Position numbers and translations under genes: made by a program. Positions 1 to 8,320 of a DNA stretch of 64,000 nt are shown one piece after another; positions within the stretch are counted from its first letter, which is position 1, and the number at the start of each line of letters is the position of its first letter. Where the stretch lies: assembly GCA_964556165.1 (NCBI GenBank), contig CAZKVH010000006.1, positions 6,583 through 70,582 on the forward strand. The letters run 5' to 3'. Origin of the DNA: JAQVEM01 sp964556165 (GTDB lineage Bacteria; Actinomycetota; Humimicrobiia; Humimicrobiales; Humimicrobiaceae). The notes under the pieces were generated by a model that was given only the letters and a program-made list of their open reading frames with translations, ran no database searches and was not told the origin of the DNA.

Positions 1-1338
1 TGATTCTTCTATCCTCTTCTTTGGATATTCATAGTCTACCAGTTTCCCTGATAGATATGCGTCATAAGCTGCCATATCTACATGACCGTGTCCACTGTGG
101 GCAATAAGTATAGTTTTTGCCTCTCCGGATTCACGGCACTTTAATGCTTCATCAATTCCAACCTTTATGCAATGGTCTGTCTCTGGAGCACTTATAATAC
201 CCTCTGTGCGAGCAAAAGTTATTCCTGCTTCAAATGTTGAAATCTGAGGAACAGCTACTGCCTCAACAAAACCAAGATCGGCAAGATGGCAGATTATTGG
301 CGCCATCCCGTGATAACGGAGCCCGCCTGCGTGGATGGGAGCCGGAATAAAATCATGCCCCAGTGTATACATCTTGATTATAGGAGCAAGTTTCGCCGTA
401 TCACCATAATCATAAGCATAAGGTCCTTTAGTCATGGTAGGCGCTGCAGTTGGTTCTACATTTATGATACGCAAATCAGGTTTTTCCCCTTTAATCTTAT
501 CTGTAACAAAGGGCAGGAAAAGACCTGCAAAGTTCGAGCCACCGCCAACACAACCCACTATGATATCCGGATATTCACCTGCTTTTTCCATAAGTTTCTT
601 GGCTTCCAGCCCATTTACAGTCTGATGGAGAAGAACATGATTAAGCACGCTACCAAGTGCATAATGTGTGTCATCATGAGTAACAGCATCTTCTACTGCC
701 TCGCTGATTGCCAGTCCAAGACTTCCCGGGCAATCCGGGTCTTTTGCCAGCATATCTCTACCCACTTTAGTATCTTTACTCGGGCTTGGTACGCACTCAC
801 CACCCCATGTTTCCATCATTATCCTTCGGTAAGGTTTTTGATAGTAGCTAATCGATACCATGTAAACCTTTATCTTGATGCCAAAGAATGTTCCTGCAAA
901 AGAAAGAGCACTTCCCCACTGCCCGGCGCCTGTTTCTGTAGTGATACGCTTAATACCCTCTTTCATGTTGTAATAAGCCTGAGCTACAGCAGTATTTGGC
1001 TTGTGACTTCCCGGGGGGCTCGTCCCTTCATACTTGTAGAAAATCTTGGCAGGTGTGTCCAGAGCCTTTTCCAATCTATGCGCTCTGAACAGGGTTGTCG
1101 GCCTCCATAGCTTGTACACTTCCCTTACTTCGTCCGGTATATCAATCCAGCGCTCTGTGCTTACTTCCTGCTTTATTAACTCCATTGGGAACAAGGGTGT
1201 TAAATCATCAGGAACCAGAGGTTTTCCGGTAATCGGGTGTAAAGCCGGCGGAAGAGGCTCAGGTAAATCTGCCTGGATATTATACCACTGTTTTGGTATT
1301 TCACTCTCATCCAGGACAAATTTTGTCCTCTTTTCCAT
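1..1338 (-). CDS. trpB: Tryptophan synthase beta-like protein (TrpB2), 3' end cut by window edge
   Basis: PLP-dependent beta-replacement enzyme expected to join indole (or a related nucleophile) and serine to give tryptophan. The reading frame is open for 446 codons from an ATG at 1338 to base 1, with a good ribosome site (GAAAGGAG) seven bases upstream. Visible motifs are GTSPPGSHKPNTA, which carries the PLP-binding lysine, and the phosphate-binding loop CVGGGSNFAG. The N-terminal extension before the PLP lysine and the GSHKPN signature match the TrpB2 group rather than classical TrpB1. TrpB2 proteins are about 430-455 residues, so only a short tail is missing. No trpA is adjacent, as is usual for TrpB2. 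A T-box leader with a UGG specifier lies upstream, which supports a tryptophan role. Confidence 0.93.
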   Translation of the reverse strand, partial: MEKRTKFVLDESEIPKQWYNIQADLPEPLPPALHPITGKPLVPDDLTPLFPMELIKQEVSTERWIDIPDEVREVYKLWRPTTLFRAHRLEKALDTPAKIFYKYEGTSPPGSHKPNTAVAQAYYNMKEGIKRITTETGAGQWGSALSFAGTFFGIKIKVYMVSISYYQKPYRRIMMETWGGECVPSPSKDTKVGRDMLAKDPDCPGSLGLAISEAVEDAVTHDDTHYALGSVLNHVLLHQTVNGLEAKKLMEKAGEYPDIIVGCVGGGSNFAGLFLPFVTDKIKGEKPDLRIINVEPTAAPTMTKGPYAYDYGDTAKLAPIIKMYTLGHDFIPAPIHAGGLRYHGMAPIICHLADLGFVEAVAVPQISTFEAGITFARTEGIISAPETDHCIKVGIDEALKCRESGEAKTILIAHSGHGHVDMAAYDAYLSGKLVDYEYPKKRIEES

Positions 1339-1433
1339 TTTATTCTCCTTTCTCTAATCCTATATATTGTTAATATTTATCATTTATAATCCTTATTTAA
1401 CTTAAAATTTCTCTGCTATTATTGCTATAAAAT

Positions 1434-1735
1434 ACAAAAACCTCTCAATCACTACATAATTCCTTGTAGAGACGAGAGGTTAAATTCCCGCGGTGCCACT
1501 CTTATTCACATTAATAATGTTACATTAATGTGCACTTAAATCGGATACTCATTCATATCCTATCCTATGATAACGGAGGAAGCCGTTCTGACTTACTCTC
1601 CTGTAAAAAGATTTGAGCCAGAAACCTCACAGACCCATTCAGTCACCAGCCTGGCAGCCGCATTCTCACCATCAGCGGCTCTCTGTATGCTGCTTGCGAT
1701 GCTTACTATTTCTGCTCACAGGTTTTACTAAAAAA
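1434..1735 (-). promoter_or_regulatory. T-box riboswitch, tryptophan-specific (UGG specifier), upstream of trpB2
   Basis: On the minus strand the conserved T-box core AGTGGCACCGCGGG is at 1500-1487. It is followed by a terminator stem (CCTCTC, 1446-1441, pairing with GAGAGG, 1479-1474) and a T-rich run at 1440-1434. Upstream lies a long Stem I region in which GAA-TGG-G (UGG at 1637-1635) is the likely specifier, the tryptophan codon. T-boxes read uncharged tRNA through the specifier and the tRNA 3' end, and antitermination lets trpB2 be transcribed. The 5' boundary is approximate. The specifier choice rests on its position after GAA and on agreement with the gene downstream. Confidence 0.88.
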
Positions 1736-1848
1736 TATAATTTATCAAACAAACATTTTTTATTTGAGCTATGAATGTTAGCATAACTATTTATATTTGT
1801 CTATTAAAATTTTCAGCATATTTATTTCCACATCTTTTACTTACAATA

Positions 1849-2532
1849 TTAGAGAGAAGTACCTATCTCCTCTCTGAGGACGACTTTTCCTGCCATTATC
1901 TTTTCCGACTCCATGTTAAATGTTATACTTTTTAAATCCAGTCTCAGAAGAGGAAACGAAGGGTCGTTTTTCTTCAGGTAAAATCCGTTATTTATAAGGA
2001 ACTTAAATGGAATAAAAGGCCCATTATAATACTCGAACTCGTCTATATCATCATCCATTCTTCTACCTATCGATTCTATTGCTTCTGCTTTTTCTTTCAC
2101 AAGTTCTTTTTCAACTTCGATTAAAAGACTCTTATCAACATTCATATTCCTGTATTCTGGAATCACCTGAATACAGCCAATAAAAGTGCTCTTAAAATCA
2201 GGCGGAAAAACATTGAAACTTCTCAGTCTGGGGAAAAGACTGCATTCACCGGTTAAAATTATTCCGACACATCTACCGCCAGCAAAAGCTCCCTTGACTC
2301 TACCACCCTGAATTTTAAATGTAATAATCTTACTCTTATTCTTTTCGCTGTTTCTCTTAAACATTCTTTCTTTAATGAGACCCTTTAACTCGCCGACACT
2401 TCTTATTCCAGACAATTCATTCAGAAAGTTAATTTCATCATAATCAAACCAGTAATCACAATTCATATAATCAAAACTTATCTTTTTTAACTCTCTGATT
2501 GAAAGATTCTTAATTTTTAAATTTAAATCCAT
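1849..2532 (-). CDS. GNAT-like N-acetyltransferase
   Basis: Protein of 227 residues with a GNAT-like core. A beta strand and motif-A-like segment (GCIQVIPEYRNMNVDKSLL, about residues 139-157) is followed by a helix, and a later segment (FLINNGFYLKK) resembles the conserved motif B region. The glycine-rich Q/RxxGxG/A acetyl-CoA loop is degenerate here (RNMNVD), so catalytic activity is not assured. Acceptor substrate unknown. It is transcribed toward the T-box/trpB2 unit but is separated from it by about 110 bases of AT-rich DNA, so it is probably an independent gene. The ATG at 2532 has no clear ribosome site. Confidence 0.6.
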   Translation of the reverse strand: MDLNLKIKNLSIRELKKISFDYMNCDYWFDYDEINFLNELSGIRSVGELKGLIKERMFKRNSEKNKSKIITFKIQGGRVKGAFAGGRCVGIILTGECSLFPRLRSFNVFPPDFKSTFIGCIQVIPEYRNMNVDKSLLIEVEKELVKEKAEAIESIGRRMDDDIDEFEYYNGPFIPFKFLINNGFYLKKNDPSFPLLRLDLKSITFNMESEKIMAGKVVLREEIGTSL

Positions 2533-2689
2533 TTAAGATTAAAATTAATACAAATATTTTTAATATTTATAATTATAACATTATAAATAATTGTTTAAAC
2601 TTTCAAAATATTTTGAACTTTTAAAGTTTTTAATATATATTAATTATTTTAAACACAATAATGTCAAAACCTTTTCACAGCTTTAACTG

Positions 2690-3940
2690 ATGACTAAAAA
2701 AATTACATTTGATTACTGGAAACACCTTTACTCGAAGAGAACAAGATACATGGCTTCCTCCGAGATAAGGGACCTGCTGTCGCTGTCTGCAAGACCGGAT
2801 ATAATATCTTTTTCTGGCGGTCTGCCTGAAGTAAGGGCTCTTAGCTTCGAAAGACTGGAAAAATATATAAGGAGAATAATAAAGACTGACGGGGCTATAA
2901 GTCTCCAGTATAGCGGCTCAGACGGCTACTATCCTCTTAAAACAAGACTAATCGAAGTAATGAAGCTGGAAGGTGTGGATGCTGTCGAAGAGGATATAAT
3001 TACTACTACAGGCAGCCAGCATGCCCTGGATTTATTATCCAAAATATTTATAAACCCCGGTGACACTATAATTACAGAAGCCCCTTCATACACAGGGGCA
3101 CTCAACGCTTTTAACTCCTACGAGGCAAAGATAATCGGCATACCTGTCGACAGATACGGGATAGATGTGTCGATTCTGGAAGAAAAATTAAAAGAGTTGA
3201 GAAAAAAGAAAGTCACGGTCAAATTTATATATCTTGTACCAAACTTTTCCAATCCATCCGGCGTAACTTTAAGCCTCAAACGCAGAAAAATTGTCCTGGA
3301 ACTCGCCAAAAAATATAATACTGTAATACTGGAGGATAATCCCTACGGGATGCTGAGATTTGAAGGCAGTCCAATACCGACCATAAAAGAGCTTGACTCC
3401 AGGGGAGATAACCGCAATGTAATTTATTTATGCACCCTTTCAAAACTTCTTGCTCCGGGTCTCAGAGTAGGCTGGATAGTGGCTCCGCATCCAATACTTG
3501 AAAGAATAATACTTGGGGTTCAATCCACGATACTGTGCGTGAGCATTCTTTCCCAGAGAATTGCCTATGAGTATTTTTCAGACCCGACATGGCAGGAGAA
3601 TATAGAAAGATTTAAGGATATATATGAAAGAAGAAGAGATGCCATGTTAAAAAGCCTTGAGGATAATTTCCCCCGTGGGGCAGAATGGTCAAAGCCAGAT
3701 GGAGGATTTTTTATATGGCTGAAGCTTCCAGAGTTCCTTAACACCAGAGAAATCCTGGCAGATTCAATCAGGAATAAAGTGGCTTTTGTTCCGGGCACAG
3801 GATTTTATGCAGATAGTAGTGGATTAAGTGAAGCAAGACTCGCATACTGCACTGAAGATACCGATAGAATTGAAAAGGGAATCAGGATTTTAGCAGGGAT
3901 AATAAAAGAGAAAATTAAACTATATAAAAGCTTTAAATAA
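2690..3940 (+). CDS. PLP-dependent aminotransferase, class I/II (LysN/2-aminoadipate type)
   Basis: Fold-type I aminotransferase of 416 residues. The segments ISFSGGLPE near the N-terminus, TTGSQHALDLL, NPSGVTLS, VILEDNPYGMLRFEG (aspartate for the PLP pyridine nitrogen) and TLSKLLAPGLRVGW (Schiff-base lysine) are all present. The family transfers amino groups between a 2-oxo acid and amino acids such as 2-aminoadipate, leucine or aromatic residues; the substrate cannot be told from sequence. There is no N-terminal GntR domain, so this is the free enzyme rather than a MocR regulator. The ATG at 2690 is preferred because the family usually begins about 20 residues before SSEIRDLL. ddl starts only about 37 bases downstream, so the two are probably cotranscribed. 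Confidence 0.9.
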   Translation: MTKKITFDYWKHLYSKRTRYMASSEIRDLLSLSARPDIISFSGGLPEVRALSFERLEKYIRRIIKTDGAISLQYSGSDGYYPLKTRLIEVMKLEGVDAVEEDIITTTGSQHALDLLSKIFINPGDTIITEAPSYTGALNAFNSYEAKIIGIPVDRYGIDVSILEEKLKELRKKKVTVKFIYLVPNFSNPSGVTLSLKRRKIVLELAKKYNTVILEDNPYGMLRFEGSPIPTIKELDSRGDNRNVIYLCTLSKLLAPGLRVGWIVAPHPILERIILGVQSTILCVSILSQRIAYEYFSDPTWQENIERFKDIYERRRDAMLKSLEDNFPRGAEWSKPDGGFFIWLKLPEFLNTREILADSIRNKVAFVPGTGFYADSSGLSEARLAYCTEDTDRIEKGIRILAGIIKEKIKLYKSFK

Positions 3941-3977
3941 TAATATTGTTTATAATATTAATATGAGAGTGATAAAA

Positions 3978-4913
3978 ATGAAAAAAAACATTGCCGTTCT
4001 TATGGGAGGAAGGTCGCTGGAGAGAGAATTTTCTATAAAAAGTGGGGAGAGAATTTCCAATGCCCTGAGAAAACTCGGACATAATGTAATAAAGATGGAT
4101 ATTGATGAACACATAGTTGACAATCTTACTTCAGGGAGAATTGACCTCGCCTATATTGCACTTCACGGAAAAGATGGAGAGGACGGAACAATACAGGAAA
4201 TCCTGGAGGTATTAAACATTCCCTACACCGGTCCGGGAGTATATCCCAATGTTCTGAGTTTTGATAAGATAATTTCAAAACAGATACTTATGAGCCATAA
4301 AATACCGACTCCACCTTTCTATTTCCTTAATACAAGTTCATTCAGAGAACTGGGCTCATCAAAACTTCTTCCTTTCATAATAGAAAAGATAGGCCTCCCA
4401 ATGGTAGTAAAACCATCGGCACAGGGTTCGGCACTGGGTATAAAGATAGTAAATAATAAGGAAAGCCTCCCTGAAGCTATAATTTATGCTTTGAGCTACA
4501 GCAAGAAAGTAATACTGGAAAAATTCATTGATGGTGTGGAACTTGCGGTAAGCATAATTGGAAAAGACAGGCCAAGAACATTGCCGATAGTCGAAATAGT
4601 CCCAAAAAAGAAATTCTTTGATTTTGAATCAAGAGCAAACATAGACCAGACAGATTATTTTGTCCCGGCAAGATTATCTCCTGCCGAAGAAAAGAAAGTA
4701 AAGGAAACTGCTATAGCGGTCCATAATGCATTAAAATGCAATATACTTTCAAGGGTGGATATAATACTTGACAAAAAGGATAAAATACCTTATGTTCTGG
4801 AACTTAACACTTCTCCGGGCATGACTGATACCAGTCTTCTTCCCATGGCAGCGGAAGAGGCGGGCATGTCCTTTGAAGAGCTGGTAGATGAGATAATACG
4901 TATGTCCCTGTAA
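3978..4913 (+). CDS. ddl: D-alanine--D-alanine ligase
   Basis: ATP-grasp ligase that makes D-Ala-D-Ala for peptidoglycan precursors in the cytoplasm. Family landmarks in order are: the N-terminal MGGRSLEREFSIKSG loop, ALHGKDGEDGTIQ, the ATP-binding KPSAQGSALGIK segment, the metal-binding ELNTSPGMTDTSLLP, and the C-terminal helix. The S in GSA and the NTSPG motif are intact, so an active enzyme is expected. The ATG at 3978 (MKKNIAVLMGG) matches the usual family start; an in-frame ATG at 3963 would add five residues. The gene follows the aminotransferase closely, and tRNA-Arg begins 12 bases after the stop codon. Confidence 0.94.
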   Translation: MKKNIAVLMGGRSLEREFSIKSGERISNALRKLGHNVIKMDIDEHIVDNLTSGRIDLAYIALHGKDGEDGTIQEILEVLNIPYTGPGVYPNVLSFDKIISKQILMSHKIPTPPFYFLNTSSFRELGSSKLLPFIIEKIGLPMVVKPSAQGSALGIKIVNNKESLPEAIIYALSYSKKVILEKFIDGVELAVSIIGKDRPRTLPIVEIVPKKKFFDFESRANIDQTDYFVPARLSPAEEKKVKETAIAVHNALKCNILSRVDIILDKKDKIPYVLELNTSPGMTDTSLLPMAAEEAGMSFEELVDEIIRMSL

Positions 4914-4925
4914 GAATTTTTATGT

Positions 4926-5002
4926 GTCCCTGTAGCTCAGAAGGATAGAGCACAGGATTCCTAATCCTGGTGTCGGCAGTTCGAATCTGCCCAGGGACAC
5001 CA
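4926..5002 (+). tRNA. tRNA-Arg (anticodon CCU)
   Basis: A complete cloverleaf can be drawn: acceptor GTCCCTG pairing with CAGGGAC, D arm GCTC/GAGC, anticodon stem CAGGA/TCCTG with loop TTCCTAA (anticodon CCT at 4960-4962), T arm GGCAG/CTGCC with loop TTCGAAT, discriminator A, and an encoded CCA at 5000-5002. It reads AGG arginine codons. It lies directly after ddl. Confidence 0.97.
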
Positions 5003-5105
5003 TTTTCTATTTTTCCCATCTTTTATTCAAAAACTTAAATAAGATAGCAATTCTATCAGTTCTAAACTTTTAGTCTGTTAATAAATAGGCTACCGGTAAT
5101 TACAA

Positions 5106-5133
5106 TTCACTTAATCAGTTTTTTCTGTATAAT
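5106..5133 (+). promoter_or_regulatory. Sigma-70-type promoter for the DUF4870 gene
   Basis: TTCACT at 5106-5111, a 16-base spacer and a perfect TATAAT at 5128-5133. The predicted start point is about 40 bases before the TTG start of the DUF4870 gene, leaving room for its AGGTGA ribosome site. Confidence 0.55.
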
Positions 5134-5179
5134 GTAAATAACTTCTATATTATTTTTAAAATTAAAGGATAGGTGAATT

Positions 5180-5587
5180 TTGGAAGAAGAAACGAAACTA
5201 AAGGAAGAAGTAGCAAAAACAAACTATGATGATGAGGCCAACAAAGATACCACCAGTGGCAATAAGGCTGCCATAATCCTTTCATATCTTGGTAGCTGGC
5301 TCGGGGGACTAATTGTATATTTACTTGAAAAACAAAACAGATTCATCAAATGGCATGCCTTACAGGCTCTAATACTCGGTGTTTTTGAAGCAGCGTGCGT
5401 TGTAATAATTTCTTCTCTTTTAGGTATGATACCCTATGTGGGGTGGTATTTCTTTTCCTGGTTTGGCAGCCTTCTGGCAGCTGCTGCCTGGGTACTCGGA
5501 ATTGTTGCACTTATAATGGGCTGTTTGGGCAAAACATTCAGGATCCCTGGAGCAAGCCAGCTGGCAGACAAATGGTTTAAAATGTAA
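5180..5587 (+). CDS. DUF4870/Tic20-like small membrane protein
   Basis: A 135-residue protein with an acidic/basic N-terminal tail of about 30 residues and three to four hydrophobic segments. It has the DUF4870 signature: a Y-L-G-x-W-x-G-G-L first helix, the EKQNRFIKWHALQAL loop, and a final TM followed by a short tail ending in ADKWFKM. Members are uncharacterised and predicted to sit in the cytoplasmic membrane. Translation begins at TTG 5180, with AGGTGA seven bases upstream; no ATG fits. A close paralogue is at 45921-46313 beside gyrA, sharing the FIKWHALQALILG-type loop and the KxFKM C-terminus. Confidence 0.8.
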   Translation: MEEETKLKEEVAKTNYDDEANKDTTSGNKAAIILSYLGSWLGGLIVYLLEKQNRFIKWHALQALILGVFEAACVVIISSLLGMIPYVGWYFFSWFGSLLAAAAWVLGIVALIMGCLGKTFRIPGASQLADKWFKM

Positions 5588-5729
5588 CAGGAAAAGTGGC
5601 ATTCTTTATATTCTCTAATTTAATTCAGGAAAATATTTCTTTAGTCCTTTTTGCTTTACTCCCGGAAATACAACCCATATTCATAATAAGGCCAGAATTT
5701 TACAGCCGTTAAGAAGGATGGATTATTTC

Positions 5730-6212
5730 TTACTGCAGATACTTAGCCATAACCAGCTCATCAAGATAATCCGGTGAATTATCCCGCTTTAAAAAATATT
5801 TCATCCTGCCTTCTATCACAAAACCCAATTTCTTATAAAAGTTAATTGCTTTCTCATTATCACAAACAACAAATAACTCGAGCCGCTTGATTCCTTCATT
5901 TCTTAATCTATCTATTATTTCCTGCATTATTTTTTTCCCGATCCCCCTGCCACGATACTCAGGGTGCATGGCAAAACCCCCAATGTATGCTATATGACTC
6001 ATTCTATATCGCTTATATTGAATACGATAAGTCGAAGCAACCATATTATTGATATCATATACATATAAATCATCATTCTTAAGCATCTCTTCAAATATCG
6101 GTAAAAAATCCTCTTTTTCCATCACTTCAAAGGTCATAAAAGGATTATTAACACTATCCATATATATTTCGTAAATCTTATCAATATCTTTAATAGTGGC
6201 TTTTCTTTCCAT
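5730..6212 (-). CDS. GNAT family N-acetyltransferase
   Basis: A 160-residue single-domain GNAT enzyme. Motif A is canonical (GGFAMHPEYRGRGIGKKIM, with the Q/RxxGxG acetyl-CoA loop RGRGIG), and motif B is LFVVCDNEKAINFYKKLGFV followed by EGRMKYFLKRD. The layout resembles RimI/PhnO-like acetyltransferases acting on a protein N-terminus or small amine; the acceptor is unknown. The ATG at 6212 has a good ribosome site (AGGGGAAG). It lies downstream of the DUF2254 gene on the same strand, with 58 bases between, so cotranscription is possible. Confidence 0.88.
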   Translation of the reverse strand: MERKATIKDIDKIYEIYMDSVNNPFMTFEVMEKEDFLPIFEEMLKNDDLYVYDINNMVASTYRIQYKRYRMSHIAYIGGFAMHPEYRGRGIGKKIMQEIIDRLRNEGIKRLELFVVCDNEKAINFYKKLGFVIEGRMKYFLKRDNSPDYLDELVMAKYLQ

Positions 6213-6270
6213 GACTTCCCCTTTAAAAATTTTTTTGCAGGCATATTTACCGGGGATATTCAGCTTAAAT

Positions 6271-7623
6271 TTATTTTTTAATCAATATTTCTGACTCTTT
6301 AATACCCAGATATTCTGCAATTTTTTTTAATTTCTTGTTAAGGAATTTTATATCATGTTGCTGAAGTAAACTGGTATCAAAACCTTTAAGAGCGTATTCG
6401 GTAAACTCCTTTAATATTCTGCTTATTTCTTTATTTTTACTCTCGGCAATTATAAGTACTGCTTCCAGCACCGAAGATAGTACTGACTGCTGGTTTCTTG
6501 AAAAATTAAGTATTTTATAAAATGTAGAATAAAGTATTTCTTCAAAATCCTCATTATCAAGTATGAGTCTTAATTTACCTTTATCATCATAAAAATATAA
6601 TTTACCGGTATAGCTAATATGAATCTTTGACAGTATATTGCCCAGATTTCTAATGCATAGTATGGCAGTATTGGGGTCATTTATTCCAGGGGAGATTGCC
6701 CTGAGTGCTATTTCCTCCAGTTTCTGGAGGCTGAACTCAATATCCTGGATGGTATTTCTGTAATTTCCTACGGAAACATACTTCCTCAAACCGGATTCTA
6801 TTTTTTCCTTATCTTCTTTTATGGCTTTCTTGCTGATATTCCAGAAAATAAATAATGGAGTGGATTCTGTAACAAAATCACCAACTCTTCTGGTAGTCTC
6901 GATTACTGCTTTCTCTTCCTGAGCCAGTTTTATTAACCCTCTTATATCAAAAAGCTGGATATGCCCAGCCCTGTGAGAATAAAAATCAATAGAACTCTTC
7001 TTTTTCATATCTATCTCTTTTACAGATAATCCTGAGAGCACCTTGCAATTCTTCTTTATGGACTCAATTGTTTTGGTCCTCTGCCTTAAGGTATCAAATA
7101 TTTCGTCATTTATTTCTTCAATTAAATTATTTACCTGAATTGAAACCGTAATATACTGTATAAATCTAATAAAATAGCCAATGCAGACCAGCGAAAGTAA
7201 TATGGCAAATATTACTGTAAATACAATATTGCCATCTTCAGCTTCACGTATCAGAAGAAGAGATACCACGGAATAGGTAAATCCCGCAATAAACATTCCC
7301 AGAACAATCTGGGTTAACCTGTCGGAAATAAAATTCTGTAATGTCCTGGGAGAAAACTGCGAAGAATAAATTGAAAACACAATCATAATAGTTGAAAACG
7401 TTATGGCGGTCATAGAAAGAAGTGAAGTAGCAATAACTGCAAGTATATCACTGGTAAGACTGACGCTGGTAAGAAGAAATGGAGGGAGAAATTCATAAAA
7501 CTGCTTTTGAAGGGTGCTATCCACCTCTGCAATAATTACCGCCGAAACTATGGCACCCAGCATAAAGAGGCTGGGCAAAAACCAGATACTTTCCTTATAG
7601 CGAATAATTAGTTTTTTTACCAA
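6271..7623 (-). CDS. DUF2254 family membrane protein
   Basis: A 450-residue predicted inner-membrane protein. There are four hydrophobic segments in the first 155 residues (about 15-35, 60-85, 108-128, 133-155). A long soluble region then contains the family-typical SPGINDPNTAILCIRNLG segment (about residue 315). The DUF2254 family is widespread and uncharacterised. Translation most likely starts at TTG 7623, which has AAGGA about six bases upstream. Function unknown. Confidence 0.82.
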   Translation of the reverse strand: MVKKLIIRYKESIWFLPSLFMLGAIVSAVIIAEVDSTLQKQFYEFLPPFLLTSVSLTSDILAVIATSLLSMTAITFSTIMIVFSIYSSQFSPRTLQNFISDRLTQIVLGMFIAGFTYSVVSLLLIREAEDGNIVFTVIFAILLSLVCIGYFIRFIQYITVSIQVNNLIEEINDEIFDTLRQRTKTIESIKKNCKVLSGLSVKEIDMKKKSSIDFYSHRAGHIQLFDIRGLIKLAQEEKAVIETTRRVGDFVTESTPLFIFWNISKKAIKEDKEKIESGLRKYVSVGNYRNTIQDIEFSLQKLEEIALRAISPGINDPNTAILCIRNLGNILSKIHISYTGKLYFYDDKGKLRLILDNEDFEEILYSTFYKILNFSRNQQSVLSSVLEAVLIIAESKNKEISRILKEFTEYALKGFDTSLLQQHDIKFLNKKLKKIAEYLGIKESEILIKK

Positions 7624-7677
7624 ATCATTTCCTTTTCAGGATACTTCCAGTTAATTATACACTATAAAGAAAATTCT

Positions 7678-8178
7678 TTAATTAAAAAGACTACCTGACA
7701 CAGCACGCAGAGCTTCTAGCATACGTCCGCACTCTTCGGCTGCACATTGCTCCAGCTGCTCCCACGGAGCGCTGGTTCCGAGTGTGTCATATGCAACTGC
7801 TATCGCTCCGTATAAAGCGAGCCCGATACAGTGTCTCGCAGAATGGATAGTCGACGCGGACTGACCTATCGCTCTCGCAGCAGCCTGCGCAACAGGGTTA
7901 GCTTCTGCTTCCCGGGCGGCAGCGTGGCACTCAAGTATTGCCGCTTTTGCTAAAGGCAGCTTTATTGCTCCCGATAACCACTCCCGGGCTGCGTTAAGCG
8001 CATTTTGCGGCCGAACATCGTCCGGATAATATTTACTCCAGAGCGGTAATATAAATTGCCCGGCATAATCAACTGCCCAGTGCGCAAGCGTTGACTTGCT
8101 CTGAGTTTCAATCAATTTTACAAGCGGCTGGATATATTGGGCATTCCGGTTGCCCGGCATTTTTCGGACTTCTGGCAT
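7678..8178 (-). CDS. Imm-5-like putative immunity protein (orphan)
   Basis: A 166-residue all-alpha, alanine-rich protein resembling the Imm-5-like immunity family. Visible features are an N-terminal SKSTLAHWAVDYA segment, a central W-L-x-G-x-x-K-L-P-x-A-K segment, AARAIGQSASTIHSARHC and a C-terminal APWEQLEQCAAEE. The ATG at 8178 is preferred because it has GGAG seven bases upstream; a GTG at 8208 would add ten residues. No toxin or polymorphic-toxin gene is adjacent. The gene is clearly richer in GC, and in GCG/CGC-type codons, than its neighbours, suggesting recent transfer. Such orphan immunity genes can protect against toxins from competitors, but here that is inference. Confidence 0.65.
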   Translation of the reverse strand: MPEVRKMPGNRNAQYIQPLVKLIETQSKSTLAHWAVDYAGQFILPLWSKYYPDDVRPQNALNAAREWLSGAIKLPLAKAAILECHAAAREAEANPVAQAAARAIGQSASTIHSARHCIGLALYGAIAVAYDTLGTSAPWEQLEQCAAEECGRMLEALRAVSGSLFN

Positions 8179-8283
8179 ACTCTTTCTCCAATCAATGATG
8201 TTTACCACTTCACAGAATCATATCACAATACCGGCAATTGGCTCCAGCGGGATAGGCCTTCTTCATTACATCTGAAGCTCTCC

Positions 8284-8312
8284 TTTACTTGCCTTATACA
8301 TAATACTATAAT
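8284..8312 (+). promoter_or_regulatory. Promoter predicted to give a leaderless MFS transcript
   Basis: TTTACT (8284-8289), a 17-base spacer and a perfect TATAAT (8307-8312). Only eight bases separate the -10 box from the ATG at 8321, and there is no ribosome site. Transcription would begin at or within two bases of the start codon. Confidence 0.55.
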
Positions 8313-8320
8313 CTTGAAAA

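Noticed and set aside
286..1110. Long plus-strand frame opposite trpB2
   Set aside because: It is antisense to a clear TrpB2 gene, has no family features and no ribosome site.
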